This document shows positions 7,652-15,892 of a DNA stretch of 64,000 nt, piece after piece. The position numbers and the translations under genes were made by a program. The notes beneath the pieces were generated by a model. The model was given only the letters and a program-made list of their open reading frames with translations. It did not search any database and was not told where the DNA came from. The first letter of the stretch is position 1. Each line of letters starts with the position of its first letter. The stretch is from VSJD01 sp041653875 (GTDB lineage Bacteria; Verrucomicrobiota; Kiritimatiellia; JAAZAB01), in the NCBI GenBank assembly GCA_041653875.1, contig JBAZEM010000016.1, positions 1-64,000 on the forward strand, written 5' to 3'.

Positions 7652-8365
7652 TTAGTTCGGCGTTTTATTTTTATGGTGCTTGTCCTGCTCGCCCACGAAC
7701 TTGTTGTCAGGGCTTTTGATGAAGGATCGCTTGTACGGGATGAGAGTGTCATCGTCGTCCTTGGCGTTTACCAATCCAATGACACAAATATTTCCATTCG
7801 ACTCGTTTTCCCACATTGCCCATATTGCAACCTGATAAGCCTTGCTGCATGACCATTTCACATCTATCGTATTTAGGCCGGCGTCAACCATTTTAACCAG
7901 TTCGGAATAAGGTTTCGCCAGGTAAGGCTCGATCGCCTTTGCAATGATTATATCTGGTTCGGATTGAAAACGTTCCGCTTTTTGAAGAGGAGCCGGCTTT
8001 TTATCGCCTTGGAAATCAAAGCGTTTTTGGTCGTTGATATTTGAAATCACGGTCAGTAAATCTCCGTGATACGGACACTTAGGAGGTGGTCCGCCCGCCA
8101 CCCAGATGATTTCGTATTCCGGTCCGCAGGGACATTTTGGGATTTTTCCTCCTTTGATACATTGTGCGACATCCTTTGGGTCTAATGCAGCGCCATTCGT
8201 TAGCCCTTTCTCCAAAGGAACACAGCAATCCATTGGGCAATAAAGCTGGCGAAGATTGTTTTTGCATCGATTACGCAAATTATTATGACGCCAAGCAAGA
8301 ATACTCGAACATGCCCCGACAAGGATGATGACAAGTATGACCGATAGCATGATCTTTCGTTTCAT
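7652..8365 (-). CDS. Membrane-anchored Cys-rich hypothetical protein
   Basis: A 237-residue protein I do not recognise. Residues 1-25 form a signal anchor (IMLSVILVIILVGACSSILAW), followed by RHNNLRNRCKNNLRQLY, which recalls the start of pseudopilin-like proteins. Residues ~40-90 have a row of cysteines (CPMDCC, CPCGPEYEIIW, CPYHGD) that could bind a metal or form disulfides. The C-terminal half is charged. Its base composition is lower in G+C than its neighbours, which may indicate acquired DNA. It ends 9 bp before the pdxB start, on the same strand. Confidence 0.6.
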   Translation of the reverse strand: MKRKIMLSVILVIILVGACSSILAWRHNNLRNRCKNNLRQLYCPMDCCVPLEKGLTNGAALDPKDVAQCIKGGKIPKCPCGPEYEIIWVAGGPPPKCPYHGDLLTVISNINDQKRFDFQGDKKPAPLQKAERFQSEPDIIIAKAIEPYLAKPYSELVKMVDAGLNTIDVKWSCSKAYQVAIWAMWENESNGNICVIGLVNAKDDDDTLIPYKRSFIKSPDNKFVGEQDKHHKNKTPN

Positions 8366-8464
8366 TTTATTTACAGAATGTGGCTGTTGACCGGCAACCC
8401 GTCCCGCCCGAGCACGGGGAGGAACCGCCGTTTTCGGCGGTGAACGGTCAAACGCGTTGTCTAC

Positions 8465-8842
8465 TCAAATCCCATCACGCTTCAGAGGAAGCAGGCGGAC
8501 TCTGGCCCGATCTTCGTCAATGGAAATCAAGGCGCCCGACGCAAGCTCCTGAATGTATTGCCGGAGGACATCAAGCAGGAGTTCTGCGCAAAAAATTGGA
8601 GTGGGATCTTGTGTTCTGATTTGAACGACGCTGGGTGCGTCTGCATCAGTGGCGGCAAGAATGGCGCCGAAGTCGAGATCGTGGGTGAAAACGACACAAT
8701 CGTTCTGTCTTGCCCAACCCAGTATTTCCCGATCAGTGGCATTTGGCGAGCCAACCGAAGACCAGTGAGTCACCGTGTGTCCCGCTCGCTCCAGAGGGGA
8801 TATCCAGGCGGGGGAGAGATTCATGTCGATCACGAGCTTCAT
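8465..8842 (-). CDS. DUF5615 PIN-like toxin of a toxin-antitoxin pair
   Basis: A 125-residue protein with the DUF5615 (Mut7-C/PIN-like) pattern. MKLVIDMNLSPAWISPL carries the first acidic residue, then HWSSVGSPNATDREILGWA and VVFTHDLDFGAIL hold the further Asp residues of the PIN-like active site. Members are proposed RNase toxins. Its ATG overlaps the stop of the upstream DUF433 gene (ATGA, 8839-8842), the usual antitoxin-toxin order. RNase activity is inferred from the family. Confidence 0.85.
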   Translation of the reverse strand: MKLVIDMNLSPAWISPLERAGHTVTHWSSVGSPNATDREILGWARQNDCVVFTHDLDFGAILAATDADAPSVVQIRTQDPTPIFCAELLLDVLRQYIQELASGALISIDEDRARVRLLPLKRDGI

Positions 8843-9069
8843 GCAAAGACCAGGGGCACGTCGATTTCCTCAGATCGCCATGCAGCGTAGGCAAGCGCCT
8901 GGGCAACATCTTCCGCCTCCAGATAAGGATACAGCTTGAGGATCTCGTCCCTTGTCCGTCCTGCGGCGATCAGGCCGACAAGCATGCCGACTGTTACGCG
9001 GAGTCCCCGAATACAGGGCTTCCCGCCCATTATTTCAGGATCGAATGTAATGCGATCAATGGTCTTCAT
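8839..9069 (-). CDS. DUF433 antitoxin (VapB45-like)
   Basis: A 76-residue protein with the DUF433 signature: DRITFDPEIMGGKPCIRGLR, then VGMLVGLIAAGRTRDEILKLYPYLEAEDVAQAL, a winged-helix-like DNA-binding fold. DUF433 proteins are encoded upstream of DUF5615 toxins and neutralise them. The 4-bp overlap with the toxin gene supports coupled translation. It probably represses its own promoter, somewhere in 9070-9160, where I see no clear operator. Confidence 0.88.
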   Translation of the reverse strand: MKTIDRITFDPEIMGGKPCIRGLRVTVGMLVGLIAAGRTRDEILKLYPYLEAEDVAQALAYAAWRSEEIDVPLVFA

Positions 9070-9161
9070 TTCTCTGCAACGCTACTACTTTCGATTCGAC
9101 AACGCCAGTCATTATTCTGGAATTGACAAACCGCTCTGCTTGGAAAAATTAGGAGGACATC

Positions 9162-10136
9162 CTACATAATCTTGAACTTCGGCAGATCCTGGATATCCAC
9201 CATGCCGACGAGGCGGCGCTGGGCATCCACCACGAGCAGGTCGTCAATGGTGTGTTCCTCGAATATTTTAAGCACTTCGACCGCCAGGTCGTTCGTCCGC
9301 ACAGTGATGGGTGCGCGTGTCATTACACTGCGGATGGGCAGGTTGGCGATCGCGCCGCGCCGCTGGGTGATCAGCCGGCGCAGGTCGCCATCCGTGAAAA
9401 TGCCGGCCAGTTTGCCGGTCTTGTCCACGATGCCGACCGCGCCCGAACGGGCGCTGGTCATGGCCAGGATCGCATCCTTGACTTTTGTCTGCGCGCCGAT
9501 GCGCGCCAGGCGTTTATCCTTGCGCATGATGTCGGCCACGCGCAGGAGCAAGGTCCGCCCGATGGCGCCGCCGGGATGGAGCTTGGCGAAATCCTCCTTG
9601 CGGAACCCGCGTGCCTCCAGGAGCACGATGGCCAGGGCGTCGCCCACGGCCAGCATGGCGGTCGTGCTGGCGGTCGGCGCCAGGTTGAAGGGGCAGGCTT
9701 CGCGGCGCACGGGGATCAGAATGACTGCGTCGCTGGCGCGCGCCAGCGCGCTTTCGGCCACGCCGGTCATGGCCACGATTGTCGCGCCCAGACGTTTGAC
9801 GACCGGCAGAATTTCAAGGATCTCGGCGGACTCCCCGCTATGGCTCAAGGTCAGCAGGACGTCGCGTGTCCCGAGGATGCCGATGTCCCCGTGCATGGCC
9901 TGTGAAGGATGCATGGTCACGCTGGGCGAGCCGGTGCTGGCGAGCGTGGCGGCGATCTTCTGGCCGATGTGAAAACTCTTGCCCACGCCGGCGACCACGA
10001 TCTTGCCGTCCCGGTTCAGGCCGTCCAGGATGATCTGCGCGGCGCGCGAAAATTCCCGTCCGAGCTGTGCGCGGACGCGCTGTAGTTCCTTGACTTCGAT
10101 GTCCAAAATTTCCCGGGCCCGTTTAACCATTTTCAT
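9162..10136 (-). CDS. kdsD: Arabinose-5-phosphate isomerase KdsD
   Basis: A 324-residue cytoplasmic enzyme that converts ribulose 5-phosphate to arabinose 5-phosphate, the first step towards KDO of lipopolysaccharide. The SIS domain is at ~35-170 (VAGVGKSFHIGQKIAATLASTG, SHSGESAEI, FNLAPTASTTAMLAVGDAL), and two CBS domains are at ~200-260 and 270-324. Length and order match KdsD/KpsF. Start ATG 10136 has a GGGAG ribosome site 8 bp upstream. The gene is evidence for a Gram-negative outer membrane. No other kds gene lies nearby. Confidence 0.95.
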   Translation of the reverse strand: MKMVKRAREILDIEVKELQRVRAQLGREFSRAAQIILDGLNRDGKIVVAGVGKSFHIGQKIAATLASTGSPSVTMHPSQAMHGDIGILGTRDVLLTLSHSGESAEILEILPVVKRLGATIVAMTGVAESALARASDAVILIPVRREACPFNLAPTASTTAMLAVGDALAIVLLEARGFRKEDFAKLHPGGAIGRTLLLRVADIMRKDKRLARIGAQTKVKDAILAMTSARSGAVGIVDKTGKLAGIFTDGDLRRLITQRRGAIANLPIRSVMTRAPITVRTNDLAVEVLKIFEEHTIDDLLVVDAQRRLVGMVDIQDLPKFKIM

Positions 10137-10303
10137 GATGAGCTCCCATATGTAGATACAGGCTGAAGGCTATAGACTGTGGACTGTAGGCTTTATTCAG
10201 ATAGAAGCGCGCCGATCCACTCGTTGTGCCAGTTTCACTGATGCTCCATTTTGCCCCGGCTGTCTCGTATGCGACCTACAGTCGCCAGCCCACGGCCCAC
10301 AGC
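10137..10303. other. Gene-free spacer with short-word repeat
   Basis: The spacer holds a degenerate repeat, GGCTGAAGGCTATAGACTGT followed by GGACTGTAGGCT, and CCTACAGTCGCCAGCCCACG near the cstA stop. No gene or terminator with a T-run is visible. Confidence 0.4.
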
Positions 10304-11941
10304 CTATCCTGTCGCCGCCGGCCTGGTCTTCAGCGTTCGCGCGGCTTCCACGATCAACAGCAGGGCCAGCACGAACAACAGCATGGCAATAATCCCGATC
10401 AATGACAAGCGGTATTGGTCGATCAGCATGACCAGCGCCCAGACGGTCATGCCGAGCATGAAGATCATGGGCCAGAGAATGAACTTGATCGGTTTGCCGA
10501 TTTTTTTCAGCCAGACCAGGATCACCAGCAGGGCCAGTCCGGCCAGCATCTGGTTGGTGGCGCCAAAAACCGGCCAAATCGCTTTCCAGGCGGAGATCGG
10601 GTTGCCGGCGGCATCCTTGAACGTAACCAGCACAAACAGCGTCGGCAGGGCCAGTGTCAGGAGTGTGGCCAAATACCGAACGTAGCGGCCTTTAAGTCCG
10701 AAAAATTCCTCGAAGATATAACGGCCCAACCTGGTGGCCGTGTCGAGGGTCGTGAGAATAAATGCGGAGAGCGCCAGCAGGCCGAACGAAAATCCGATCT
10801 TGGCCGGGACGCCGAATACGCCGAGGAAATTGGCCATGCCGTTGCCGTAGATTGTCAGGGGCGCCTGGCGCGCGAGCGGGCTGGCCGGCGGCAGCATCGC
10901 CACCACAATCAGGCCCATAACCCCGACCAAACCCTCCACCAGCATGGCGCCATAGCCGATTTTGCGCGCGTCGGTTTCCTTGTTCAACTGCTTGGCCGTG
11001 GTGCCGGATGCCACCAGCGAATGAAATCCCGAACAGGCCCCGCAGGCGATGGTGATAAACAGGATCGGAAACAGCATTCCCAACTGCGGGTCGTGCCAGG
11101 CCTTGAAGGCCGGATATTGAACGGCAAACCCGCCGCAGAGAATGCCTATGAACCCGCCCAGCACCGAGAAATACAAAAGGTAGGAGGAGAGATAATCGCG
11201 GGGCTGCAACAGAATCCAGACCGGCGCCGTGGAGGCCACAAAGCAATACACGATCAACACAAGGCACCATGCTTTCTTGGGATCGCATCCCAGGATGTCG
11301 TTCAACCAAGCCGGCAAAACCGGCAATTCCCGGCCGACCCAGACCGATAGAAAAACCAACGGCACGAAAATGAGCGAAGCGTACAAGACGCGTATTTTAA
11401 GGCGATAGACAACCAGGCCGAATCCGATGGCCAGCGCTATGAACAACAGCGATGAAGTGGCCACCCCGCCGTCCTCGACAAAGGTGGCCGCCGTCAGGTC
11501 GGTAAAAACCGTCAGGATGTAAACCAGCGTCAACCAGATGAACAACAGCATCAGGCGGAAGGCCAGGGGCGACATGGTTTCGCGCGCGATCTGCGCGATC
11601 GAGCGGCCTCCGCGGCGGATGGAGGCGATCAGGGCGGAAAAATCCTGCACGCCGCCGATAAAAATGGATCCGATCAGGATCCAAATCAGCGTGGGGCCCC
11701 AGCCGAAAGCCAGCGAGGCAATGATGGGGCCGATGATCGGCCCGGCCCCGGCGATGGACGAAAAATGATGGCCGAACAGGACGGCAGGATGCGCCGGCAC
11801 CCAGTCGATGCCGTCGTAATCCGTGTGGCTGGGCGTCGGCCGCTTGTCGTCCACGTCGAAGCGGCGCTCCAGGAACCGGCCGTAAATAAAATAGGCGGAC
11901 GCAAAGACAAGCAGTGCGCCGATGAAAATAATTGTCAGCAT
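10304..11941 (-). CDS. cstA: Carbon starvation protein CstA (peptide/pyruvate transporter family)
   Basis: A 545-residue polytopic membrane protein of the CstA family, which imports peptides or pyruvate. HPAVLFGHHFSSIAGAGPIIGP and GSIFIGGVQDFSAL near the N-terminus are diagnostic, as are GCDPKKAW and CGACSGFHSLVASGTTAKQL. I set the start at ATG 11941 (MLTIIFIGALLVF), the first transmembrane helix. A longer frame to 12136 would add 65 residues, but these are encoded by short-word repeats and look unlike protein. ATG 11962 (MVRRFTV) is also possible. The PocR/AraC regulator follows upstream on the same strand. Confidence 0.93.
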   Translation of the reverse strand: MLTIIFIGALLVFASAYFIYGRFLERRFDVDDKRPTPSHTDYDGIDWVPAHPAVLFGHHFSSIAGAGPIIGPIIASLAFGWGPTLIWILIGSIFIGGVQDFSALIASIRRGGRSIAQIARETMSPLAFRLMLLFIWLTLVYILTVFTDLTAATFVEDGGVATSSLLFIALAIGFGLVVYRLKIRVLYASLIFVPLVFLSVWVGRELPVLPAWLNDILGCDPKKAWCLVLIVYCFVASTAPVWILLQPRDYLSSYLLYFSVLGGFIGILCGGFAVQYPAFKAWHDPQLGMLFPILFITIACGACSGFHSLVASGTTAKQLNKETDARKIGYGAMLVEGLVGVMGLIVVAMLPPASPLARQAPLTIYGNGMANFLGVFGVPAKIGFSFGLLALSAFILTTLDTATRLGRYIFEEFFGLKGRYVRYLATLLTLALPTLFVLVTFKDAAGNPISAWKAIWPVFGATNQMLAGLALLVILVWLKKIGKPIKFILWPMIFMLGMTVWALVMLIDQYRLSLIGIIAMLLFVLALLLIVEAARTLKTRPAATG

Positions 11942-11994
11942 AACCGTGAACCGTCGAACCATGCCGTTGTGTCTTTTTCTATCGCAAAACGGGT

Positions 11995-12128
11995 GGGAGC
12001 GCAAGGATGGAAGACGGACCGAAAACGGACGGCAGACGGCAGATACGGATAAAGCAAGCAAACGCCCAACGCCCAACATCGAACGTCCAACGTCGAATGT
12101 GAAACCAAGAACCGAGAACGAAGAACCA
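11995..12128. repeat. Short-word repeat field between cstA and the AraC regulator
   Basis: Four different degenerate word repeats adjoin: GGAAGACGGACCGAAAACGG, then CAAACGCCCAACGCCCAACA, GTCCAACGTCGAATG and CCAAGAACCGAGAACGAAG. Each has relatives elsewhere in the window (15669, 4960 inverted, 31341 inverted). The field ends with ATCAACCATTCCCGATC, which also occurs beside the mfd stop (22850). Confidence 0.55.
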
Positions 12129-13439
12129 TCAACCATTCCCGATCGGCGCGGTTGCGCGTGGATCGGGCGCCGAGGGCGCGCGGCGATAGCGCCGGGGGGT
12201 GATTCCGGTCAGGCGTTTGAAATGCTTGATGAAATAGCTCTGGTCGCAGAATCCCAGCTCATAGGCGATTTCCGAACAATTGAGCGACGAGCGTTCCAGT
12301 AACTGCCGCGCTTTCTGGATGCGCAACTGCATGATATGTTGGAGGACGGACTTGCCCGTGTTTTGCTTCACCAGGTGGCTGACGCGAAAAACGCTCAAGT
12401 CCGTGGCCGCGGCGATCTGCGCCAGCGCGATCGGCTTGGTGTAGTTCTGGGCGATAAAGTCGAGGATGCGGCTGACCTTGGGGTTATAGACGTTGAAACC
12501 ATGCGCGTAAATCCCCTGCATGAAATCGTCCAGGGCCCGCATCAGAACGTGGGACAACGTTTCGAAGTCGGGCGCGCCGATGAGTTGCTGCATCCACTGG
12601 TGGTTGCGCTCGATGAGCGGCTCCATGAGCGGGCTGTCCTCGACGGCGGCCCGCGTGAGGTAGCCCATCATTTCGATGCTGCGCGCGCGCAGGACCGCCA
12701 GTTTGGGCGAAAACAGGTACATGGCGCCCAACATTTCATTGAGCACACGCCGCGCGCCGTTCTGGTCGCCCGCGCGGATCAGCGAGAGCAACATGCGTTC
12801 CTTGTCGATCGGGTAGGCCGTCGCGCCGTTTTTTTTCCGATCTTCGATGGCTTCGGCGATTTGCCGCTGTTGGGCGGCCTTGCGCCGGTTTTCCTCCAGG
12901 AGCAACGGCTTCCAGCCGCTGATCTGATAAAATGTTTTTTCCAGGGCCATGGCCGCTTCCCGGATGCGCTCGGCGCTCCAGACCGGCAGGCGGACGACAT
13001 AGCGCCGCGCGGCGGGCAGGACGATGCCCTGGTCCGCCAGGCCCTGCACGCTTGTTTCCAGCGGTTGCCCCTGCGGCCGCACCACGCCGCCCAGCAGGCC
13101 GCCCCGCACGGCGTGCTGGTCCACCAAGGCCACCACCCAGCTTGTCAGGCCGGGTACGGGATAAAACAGGTAGGGCTCGCCCCAATGCAATGCTTCCTGC
13201 AAACTGTAGGCCCGCGTCTGCACGGCGGTCGGCAGGCGCTCCGCTAACGAACGTTGCGCCGTTGACGAGTCGCCCGCCTGGGTAGGCCGGCGCCTGCCCG
13301 AGCTCGGCCAGGGTTCGCCGCTGACGGTGATGGGCAAGGCGTGCAACCCGAAAGTCTGGTGGTAACCCCGGCTAACCTCCGCGATCGTGCGCTTGGATAG
13401 GATTGTCATAAAACCAGGCCGTGCATGTTGAAAAAACAT
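12129..13439 (-). CDS. AraC-family transcriptional regulator with PocR-type sensor region
   Basis: A 436-residue regulator. Residues ~15-200 resemble the PocR ligand-binding domain (ALHWGEPYLFYPVPGLTSWV, VRGGLLGGVVRPQGQPLE). The C-terminal ~100 residues are a two-HTH AraC domain (ITKPIALAQIAAATDLSVFR-type pattern, then SEIAYELGFCDQSYFIKHFK). PocR domains are known from regulators of corrinoid-dependent pathways, and this gene diverges from a corrinoid protein gene, so it probably controls 13681-15667. Residues ~42-65 (EPWPSSGRRRPTQAGD) share DNA with a segment of mfd, and the C-terminal tail is repeat-derived. The start may instead be ATG 13409; neither has a clear ribosome site. Confidence 0.85.
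   Translation of the reverse strand: MFFQHARPGFMTILSKRTIAEVSRGYHQTFGLHALPITVSGEPWPSSGRRRPTQAGDSSTAQRSLAERLPTAVQTRAYSLQEALHWGEPYLFYPVPGLTSWVVALVDQHAVRGGLLGGVVRPQGQPLETSVQGLADQGIVLPAARRYVVRLPVWSAERIREAAMALEKTFYQISGWKPLLLEENRRKAAQQRQIAEAIEDRKKNGATAYPIDKERMLLSLIRAGDQNGARRVLNEMLGAMYLFSPKLAVLRARSIEMMGYLTRAAVEDSPLMEPLIERNHQWMQQLIGAPDFETLSHVLMRALDDFMQGIYAHGFNVYNPKVSRILDFIAQNYTKPIALAQIAAATDLSVFRVSHLVKQNTGKSVLQHIMQLRIQKARQLLERSSLNCSEIAYELGFCDQSYFIKHFKRLTGITPRRYRRAPSAPDPRATAPIGNG
13262..13316 (-). repeat. Repeat insertion inside the AraC-type regulator gene
   Basis: The plus-strand segment GCCTGCCCGAGCTCGGCCAG followed by GG matches GCCTGCCCGAACTCGGCCAG followed by GG at ~25580 inside mfd, with one difference. 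Both are read in the same frame and give EPWPSSGR, although the two proteins are unrelated. It is followed by a GC-rich stretch coding for a non-conserved linker. Confidence 0.6.
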
Positions 13440-13616
13440 TAAATATTTGACACTATTTTTTTAAATACAGCAAGAATGTTATAAAATCAAGCATAATTTG
13501 CCTATCTTTTATCAAGAGTTCCCGTATGGTAAAGGCGTGTTTTTAAGGCAAATAGAAAAAAGCGGTCTAATGCGGTAAACAAGTCGGGAAACAAAACCTG
13601 CCCATAATGTTGCGCA
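13440..13616. promoter_or_regulatory. AT-rich divergent control region
   Basis: This AT-rich stretch separates the minus-strand AraC-type regulator from the plus-strand corrinoid gene. It is the expected site for the regulator and both promoters. TTGACA occurs near 13447 and TATAAA near 13481, but not at standard spacing to each other, so no promoter is called. No cobalamin riboswitch box is seen. A palindromic CCTGCCCGC-family unit follows at 13617-13664, next to the ribosome site. Confidence 0.45.
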
Positions 13617-13664
13617 CCCGCCTGCAACGCTGTAGCATTGCGGGCAGGTAGCGTTGCGGGCGGG
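13617..13664. repeat. CCTGCCCGC-family palindromic repeat
   Basis: CCGCCTGCAACGCTGTAGC followed by ATTGCGGGCAGGTAGCGTTG and CGGGCGGGC. It ends 7 bp before the ribosome site of the corrinoid gene and would form a hairpin in its 5' untranslated region. Confidence 0.6.
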
Positions 13665-13680
13665 CAAACAGGAGGGTGGT

Positions 13681-14319
13681 ATGAGCGTATTGGAGCAAAT
13701 CTCGGAGAACCTGATCAAGGGCAAGGCCAAGGAAGTCAAGGAACTGGTCGCGAAGGCCGTCGCTGAAAATGTCAAACCGGCCGACATTTTGAACAAGGGC
13801 CTCTTGTCCGGCATGAGCCTGATTGGCGAGCGCTTCAAGAAGAACGAAGTCTATGTGCCGGAAGTGCTGATTGCCGCCCGCGCCATGAAGGCGGGCATGG
13901 AACAGTTGAAGCCGCTCCTGGCCGCCGCCGGCGTCGAGCCGAAGGGCACGGTCGTTGTCGGAACCGTCAAGGGCGACCTGCATGACATCGGCAAGAACCT
14001 GGTGTGCATGATGCTGGAAGGCGCGGGGTTCAAGGTCGTGGACGCGGGCATCAACGTGGAGCCCGCTCAAATGGTCCAACTGGCCAAGGACAATAACGCC
14101 GGCCTGATCGGGGCCTCCGCCCTGCTGACGACCACCATGACCAACATGAAGAGCGTCGTGGAAGCCGTCAAGGCCGCGGGCATGACCGGCAAAGTCAAGG
14201 TCATGATCGGCGGCGCGCCCGTGACCCAGGCGTTCGCCGACGAGATCGGCGCCGATGGCTACGCGCCGGATGCCGCCTCCGCCGCGGACTTGGCGAAGAA
14301 GCTGGCGGGTATCAAGTAG
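13681..14319 (+). CDS. Corrinoid (B12-binding) methyl carrier protein, MtaC/MttC type
   Basis: A 212-residue corrinoid protein that carries a methyl group between a substrate methyltransferase and a cofactor methyltransferase. The B12-binding cap domain is at ~1-85 (NEVYVPEVLIAARAMKAGM), and the Rossmann B12 domain at ~90-212 carries the cobalt ligand in GDLHDIGKN (H101) plus SALLTTTM and GGAPVTQAFADEIGADGYA. Start ATG 13681 follows AGGAGGG. The pterin-binding methyltransferase at 14618 is the probable partner. The substrate-specific methyltransferase (MtaB/MttB type) is not in the window. Confidence 0.95.
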   Translation: MSVLEQISENLIKGKAKEVKELVAKAVAENVKPADILNKGLLSGMSLIGERFKKNEVYVPEVLIAARAMKAGMEQLKPLLAAAGVEPKGTVVVGTVKGDLHDIGKNLVCMMLEGAGFKVVDAGINVEPAQMVQLAKDNNAGLIGASALLTTTMTNMKSVVEAVKAAGMTGKVKVMIGGAPVTQAFADEIGADGYAPDAASAADLAKKLAGIK

Positions 14320-14335
14320 CCTTCTGCCAATCCGG

Positions 14336-14396
14336 GTAGCCGCGCCCGTGAGGGCGTGGATTCTTCCGGTGGCCACGGCGTCACCGCCGCGGCTAC
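14336..14396. repeat. Palindromic repeat (GTAGCCGCGCCCGT family)
   Basis: GTAGCCGCGCCCGTGAGGGC then GTGGATTCTTCCGG, closing with CCGCGGCTAC. An inverted relative lies at ~45365-45411 (GTAGCCGCGGCCGCCGAAAG ... GGGCGCGGCTAC). It lies just after the corrinoid gene stop. Confidence 0.6.
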
Positions 14397-14413
14397 ATGG
14401 AAAATTACTGTAA

Positions 14414-14453
14414 AGCCGCCCTGCCGGGCAACTCCGGCGGGGCGGCTTTTTTT
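14414..14453 (+). terminator. Rho-independent terminator after the corrinoid gene
   Basis: A 14-bp stem AGCCGCCCTGCCGG / CCGGCGGGGCGGCT (one non-pairing position possible), a 6-base loop and then TTTTTTT. It would end transcription before the pterin methyltransferase gene, or attenuate it. Confidence 0.9.
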
Positions 14454-14604
14454 CGCCGCCCAATTTTGCTTGCCGGGTCGGATGGTTGGCGTATAGTCAC
14501 TGGAAGGCAGAAGACAGAAGACAAAATACGGAACGAAATGCCCATGCCGGCTTTCCTCATTCTGAATTCTGAATTCTGACTTCTGAATTCCGGCTTCTAA
14601 AATT
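14454..14604. other. Spacer with heptad repeat
   Basis: It holds GGAAGGCAGAAGACAGAAGA and, further on, the NNNCTGA heptad (ATTCTGAATTCTGAATTCTG). This is related to the ends of the GTAAC-type elements, but no complete element is present. Confidence 0.45.
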
Positions 14605-14617
14605 GAAAGGCCCCATT

Positions 14618-15667
14618 ATGCAGATTAAAACCTTTATCGTCATCGGCGAGAACATTCACTGCACGCGCGTGTTGAAGCGCGACGGCAACCTGGTGGACGC
14701 CGCCGCGCGCGCCATCCGCTATGACGACGGCGGCAGGAAGAAAACATTGCCCATTCCCGAAATTTTCTTGAAAAGCGCCGACTGGGAAAACGGAAAAATC
14801 AAGCACTGCGCCGCGGCGATCTGGCAGGGGATGAACGGACAGGGGGCCGCGCAGGAAGCCGGCCGCGATTATCTGCGGGTCATGGCGGCCAAGCAGGAGA
14901 AGGCCGGGGCTGCGTTCCTCGACGTGAACGTCGATGAATTCAGCATGGATTTATCGGAACGGATCAAGGCCATGCAGTGGACGGCGGCGCTGGTGCAGGA
15001 CGCCTCGCGCCTGCCGCTCAGTATCGATTCCTCCAACAGCGATATCATGCGCGCCGGCCTGAAAGCCTGCGAGCAAGCCCGCGGCCGGCCCGCCTGCAAC
15101 GCTGGGCGCAGCACTGCGGGCAGGCCGATGGTGAACTCCATTTCTCTGGAGCGCATCGGGCTCCTGGATGCGGCGGCCGAATATAAACCGGCCGTGGTGG
15201 CCTCCGCCGCCGGTGAAAAAGGACTGCCGGCCAACACGGAAGAACGCCTGGCCAATTTGGAACGGCTGATTCCGCAGTTGACCGCCAAAGGCATCCAACT
15301 GGATTGGATTCACGTGGACCCGCTTGTTTATACGATTTCCACGGAAGCGAACAACGGCAGGATGTTTTTGGCCGCCGTGCAGGCGATTCGGGCAAAATAC
15401 GGCCCCGCCATTCATATTATCGGCGGCTTGAGCAATGTGTCCTTCGGCATGCCCGCCCGCAAGCTGATCAACCAAGTCTTCGCCTATCTGGCGGTGGAAG
15501 CCGGCGGCGACGGCGGCATTGTGGATCCGCTCCAAATCAACGCCAAAATTCTCCAGGGCCTGGACCCCAAAACGGAGCCGTTCCAGTTGGCCAAGGCGCT
15601 CTTGCTGGGCACGGACGAGTTTGGGATGAATTTTATTGCCGCGCACCGCGACGGCAAGCTTGGGTAG
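14618..15667 (+). CDS. Pterin-binding (DHPS-fold) methyltetrahydrofolate:corrinoid-type methyltransferase
   Basis: A 349-residue TIM-barrel protein of the pterin-binding family. FIVIGENIHCTRV is the typical opening (IGENI). Then come GAAFLDVNVDEFS, PLSIDSSNSDIM (the DSS pterin loop), VNSISLERI and LSNVSFGMPARKLINQVF. Such enzymes transfer methyl groups between tetrahydrofolate and corrinoid proteins; the corrinoid protein at 13681 is the likely partner. Start ATG 14618 has GAAAGG upstream. After residue ~160 about 12 extra residues (ACNAGRSTAGRP) are encoded by a palindromic repeat at 15087-15126, in frame and just before the conserved VNSIS strand. Confidence 0.85.
   Translation: MQIKTFIVIGENIHCTRVLKRDGNLVDAAARAIRYDDGGRKKTLPIPEIFLKSADWENGKIKHCAAAIWQGMNGQGAAQEAGRDYLRVMAAKQEKAGAAFLDVNVDEFSMDLSERIKAMQWTAALVQDASRLPLSIDSSNSDIMRAGLKACEQARGRPACNAGRSTAGRPMVNSISLERIGLLDAAAEYKPAVVASAAGEKGLPANTEERLANLERLIPQLTAKGIQLDWIHVDPLVYTISTEANNGRMFLAAVQAIRAKYGPAIHIIGGLSNVSFGMPARKLINQVFAYLAVEAGGDGGIVDPLQINAKILQGLDPKTEPFQLAKALLLGTDEFGMNFIAAHRDGKLG
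15087..15126 (+). repeat. CCTGCCCGC-family palindromic repeat inside a gene, in frame
   Basis: GCCCGCCTGCAACGCTGGGC followed by GCAGCACTGCGGGCAGGC is the same unit as at 618-728 and 45257-45296. About 36 bp (12 codons) are added and the frame is kept. The duplicated GRP on both sides (RGRP / AGRP) suggests the insertion junction. Confidence 0.75.
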
Positions 15668-15668
15668 G

Positions 15669-15892
15669 ACGGGCGGAAGACGGACGCCGGACGACGGATG
15701 CCGGACGACGGACGCCGGACGACAGACGACGGACGACGGACGCCGGACGACAGACCGGACAAGAAGGCGGACCCTCCTACGCCAAGGCGCTACGGAGGGC
15801 AGGCGTCAGACCGGAAAATATCCGATAACCGTTGAACCGTGAACCGTTGAACCGTTGAACCGCTGAACCTTGGAACCATAAACCACAGGAAC
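15669..15892. repeat. Minisatellite GGACGACGGACGCC and GAACCGTT words
   Basis: From 15669 to ~15767 a degenerate GACGGACGCCGGACGACGGA array runs for about 100 bp. A small palindrome follows (CCCTCCTACGCCAAGGCGCT then ACGGAGGGC), then GTTGAACCGTGAACCGTTGA words to ~15870. Relatives of the first array lie at 12007, 16305, 26107 (in mfd), 45189, 46956 and 61130 (in glgB). Confidence 0.8.

Noticed and set aside
11942..12136. 65 extra N-terminal residues on CstA
   Set aside because: They are encoded by short-word repeats and precede the conserved first membrane helix.
13440..13680. Cobalamin riboswitch before the corrinoid gene
   Set aside because: No B12-box-like GCCACTG sequence or matching fold was recognised.
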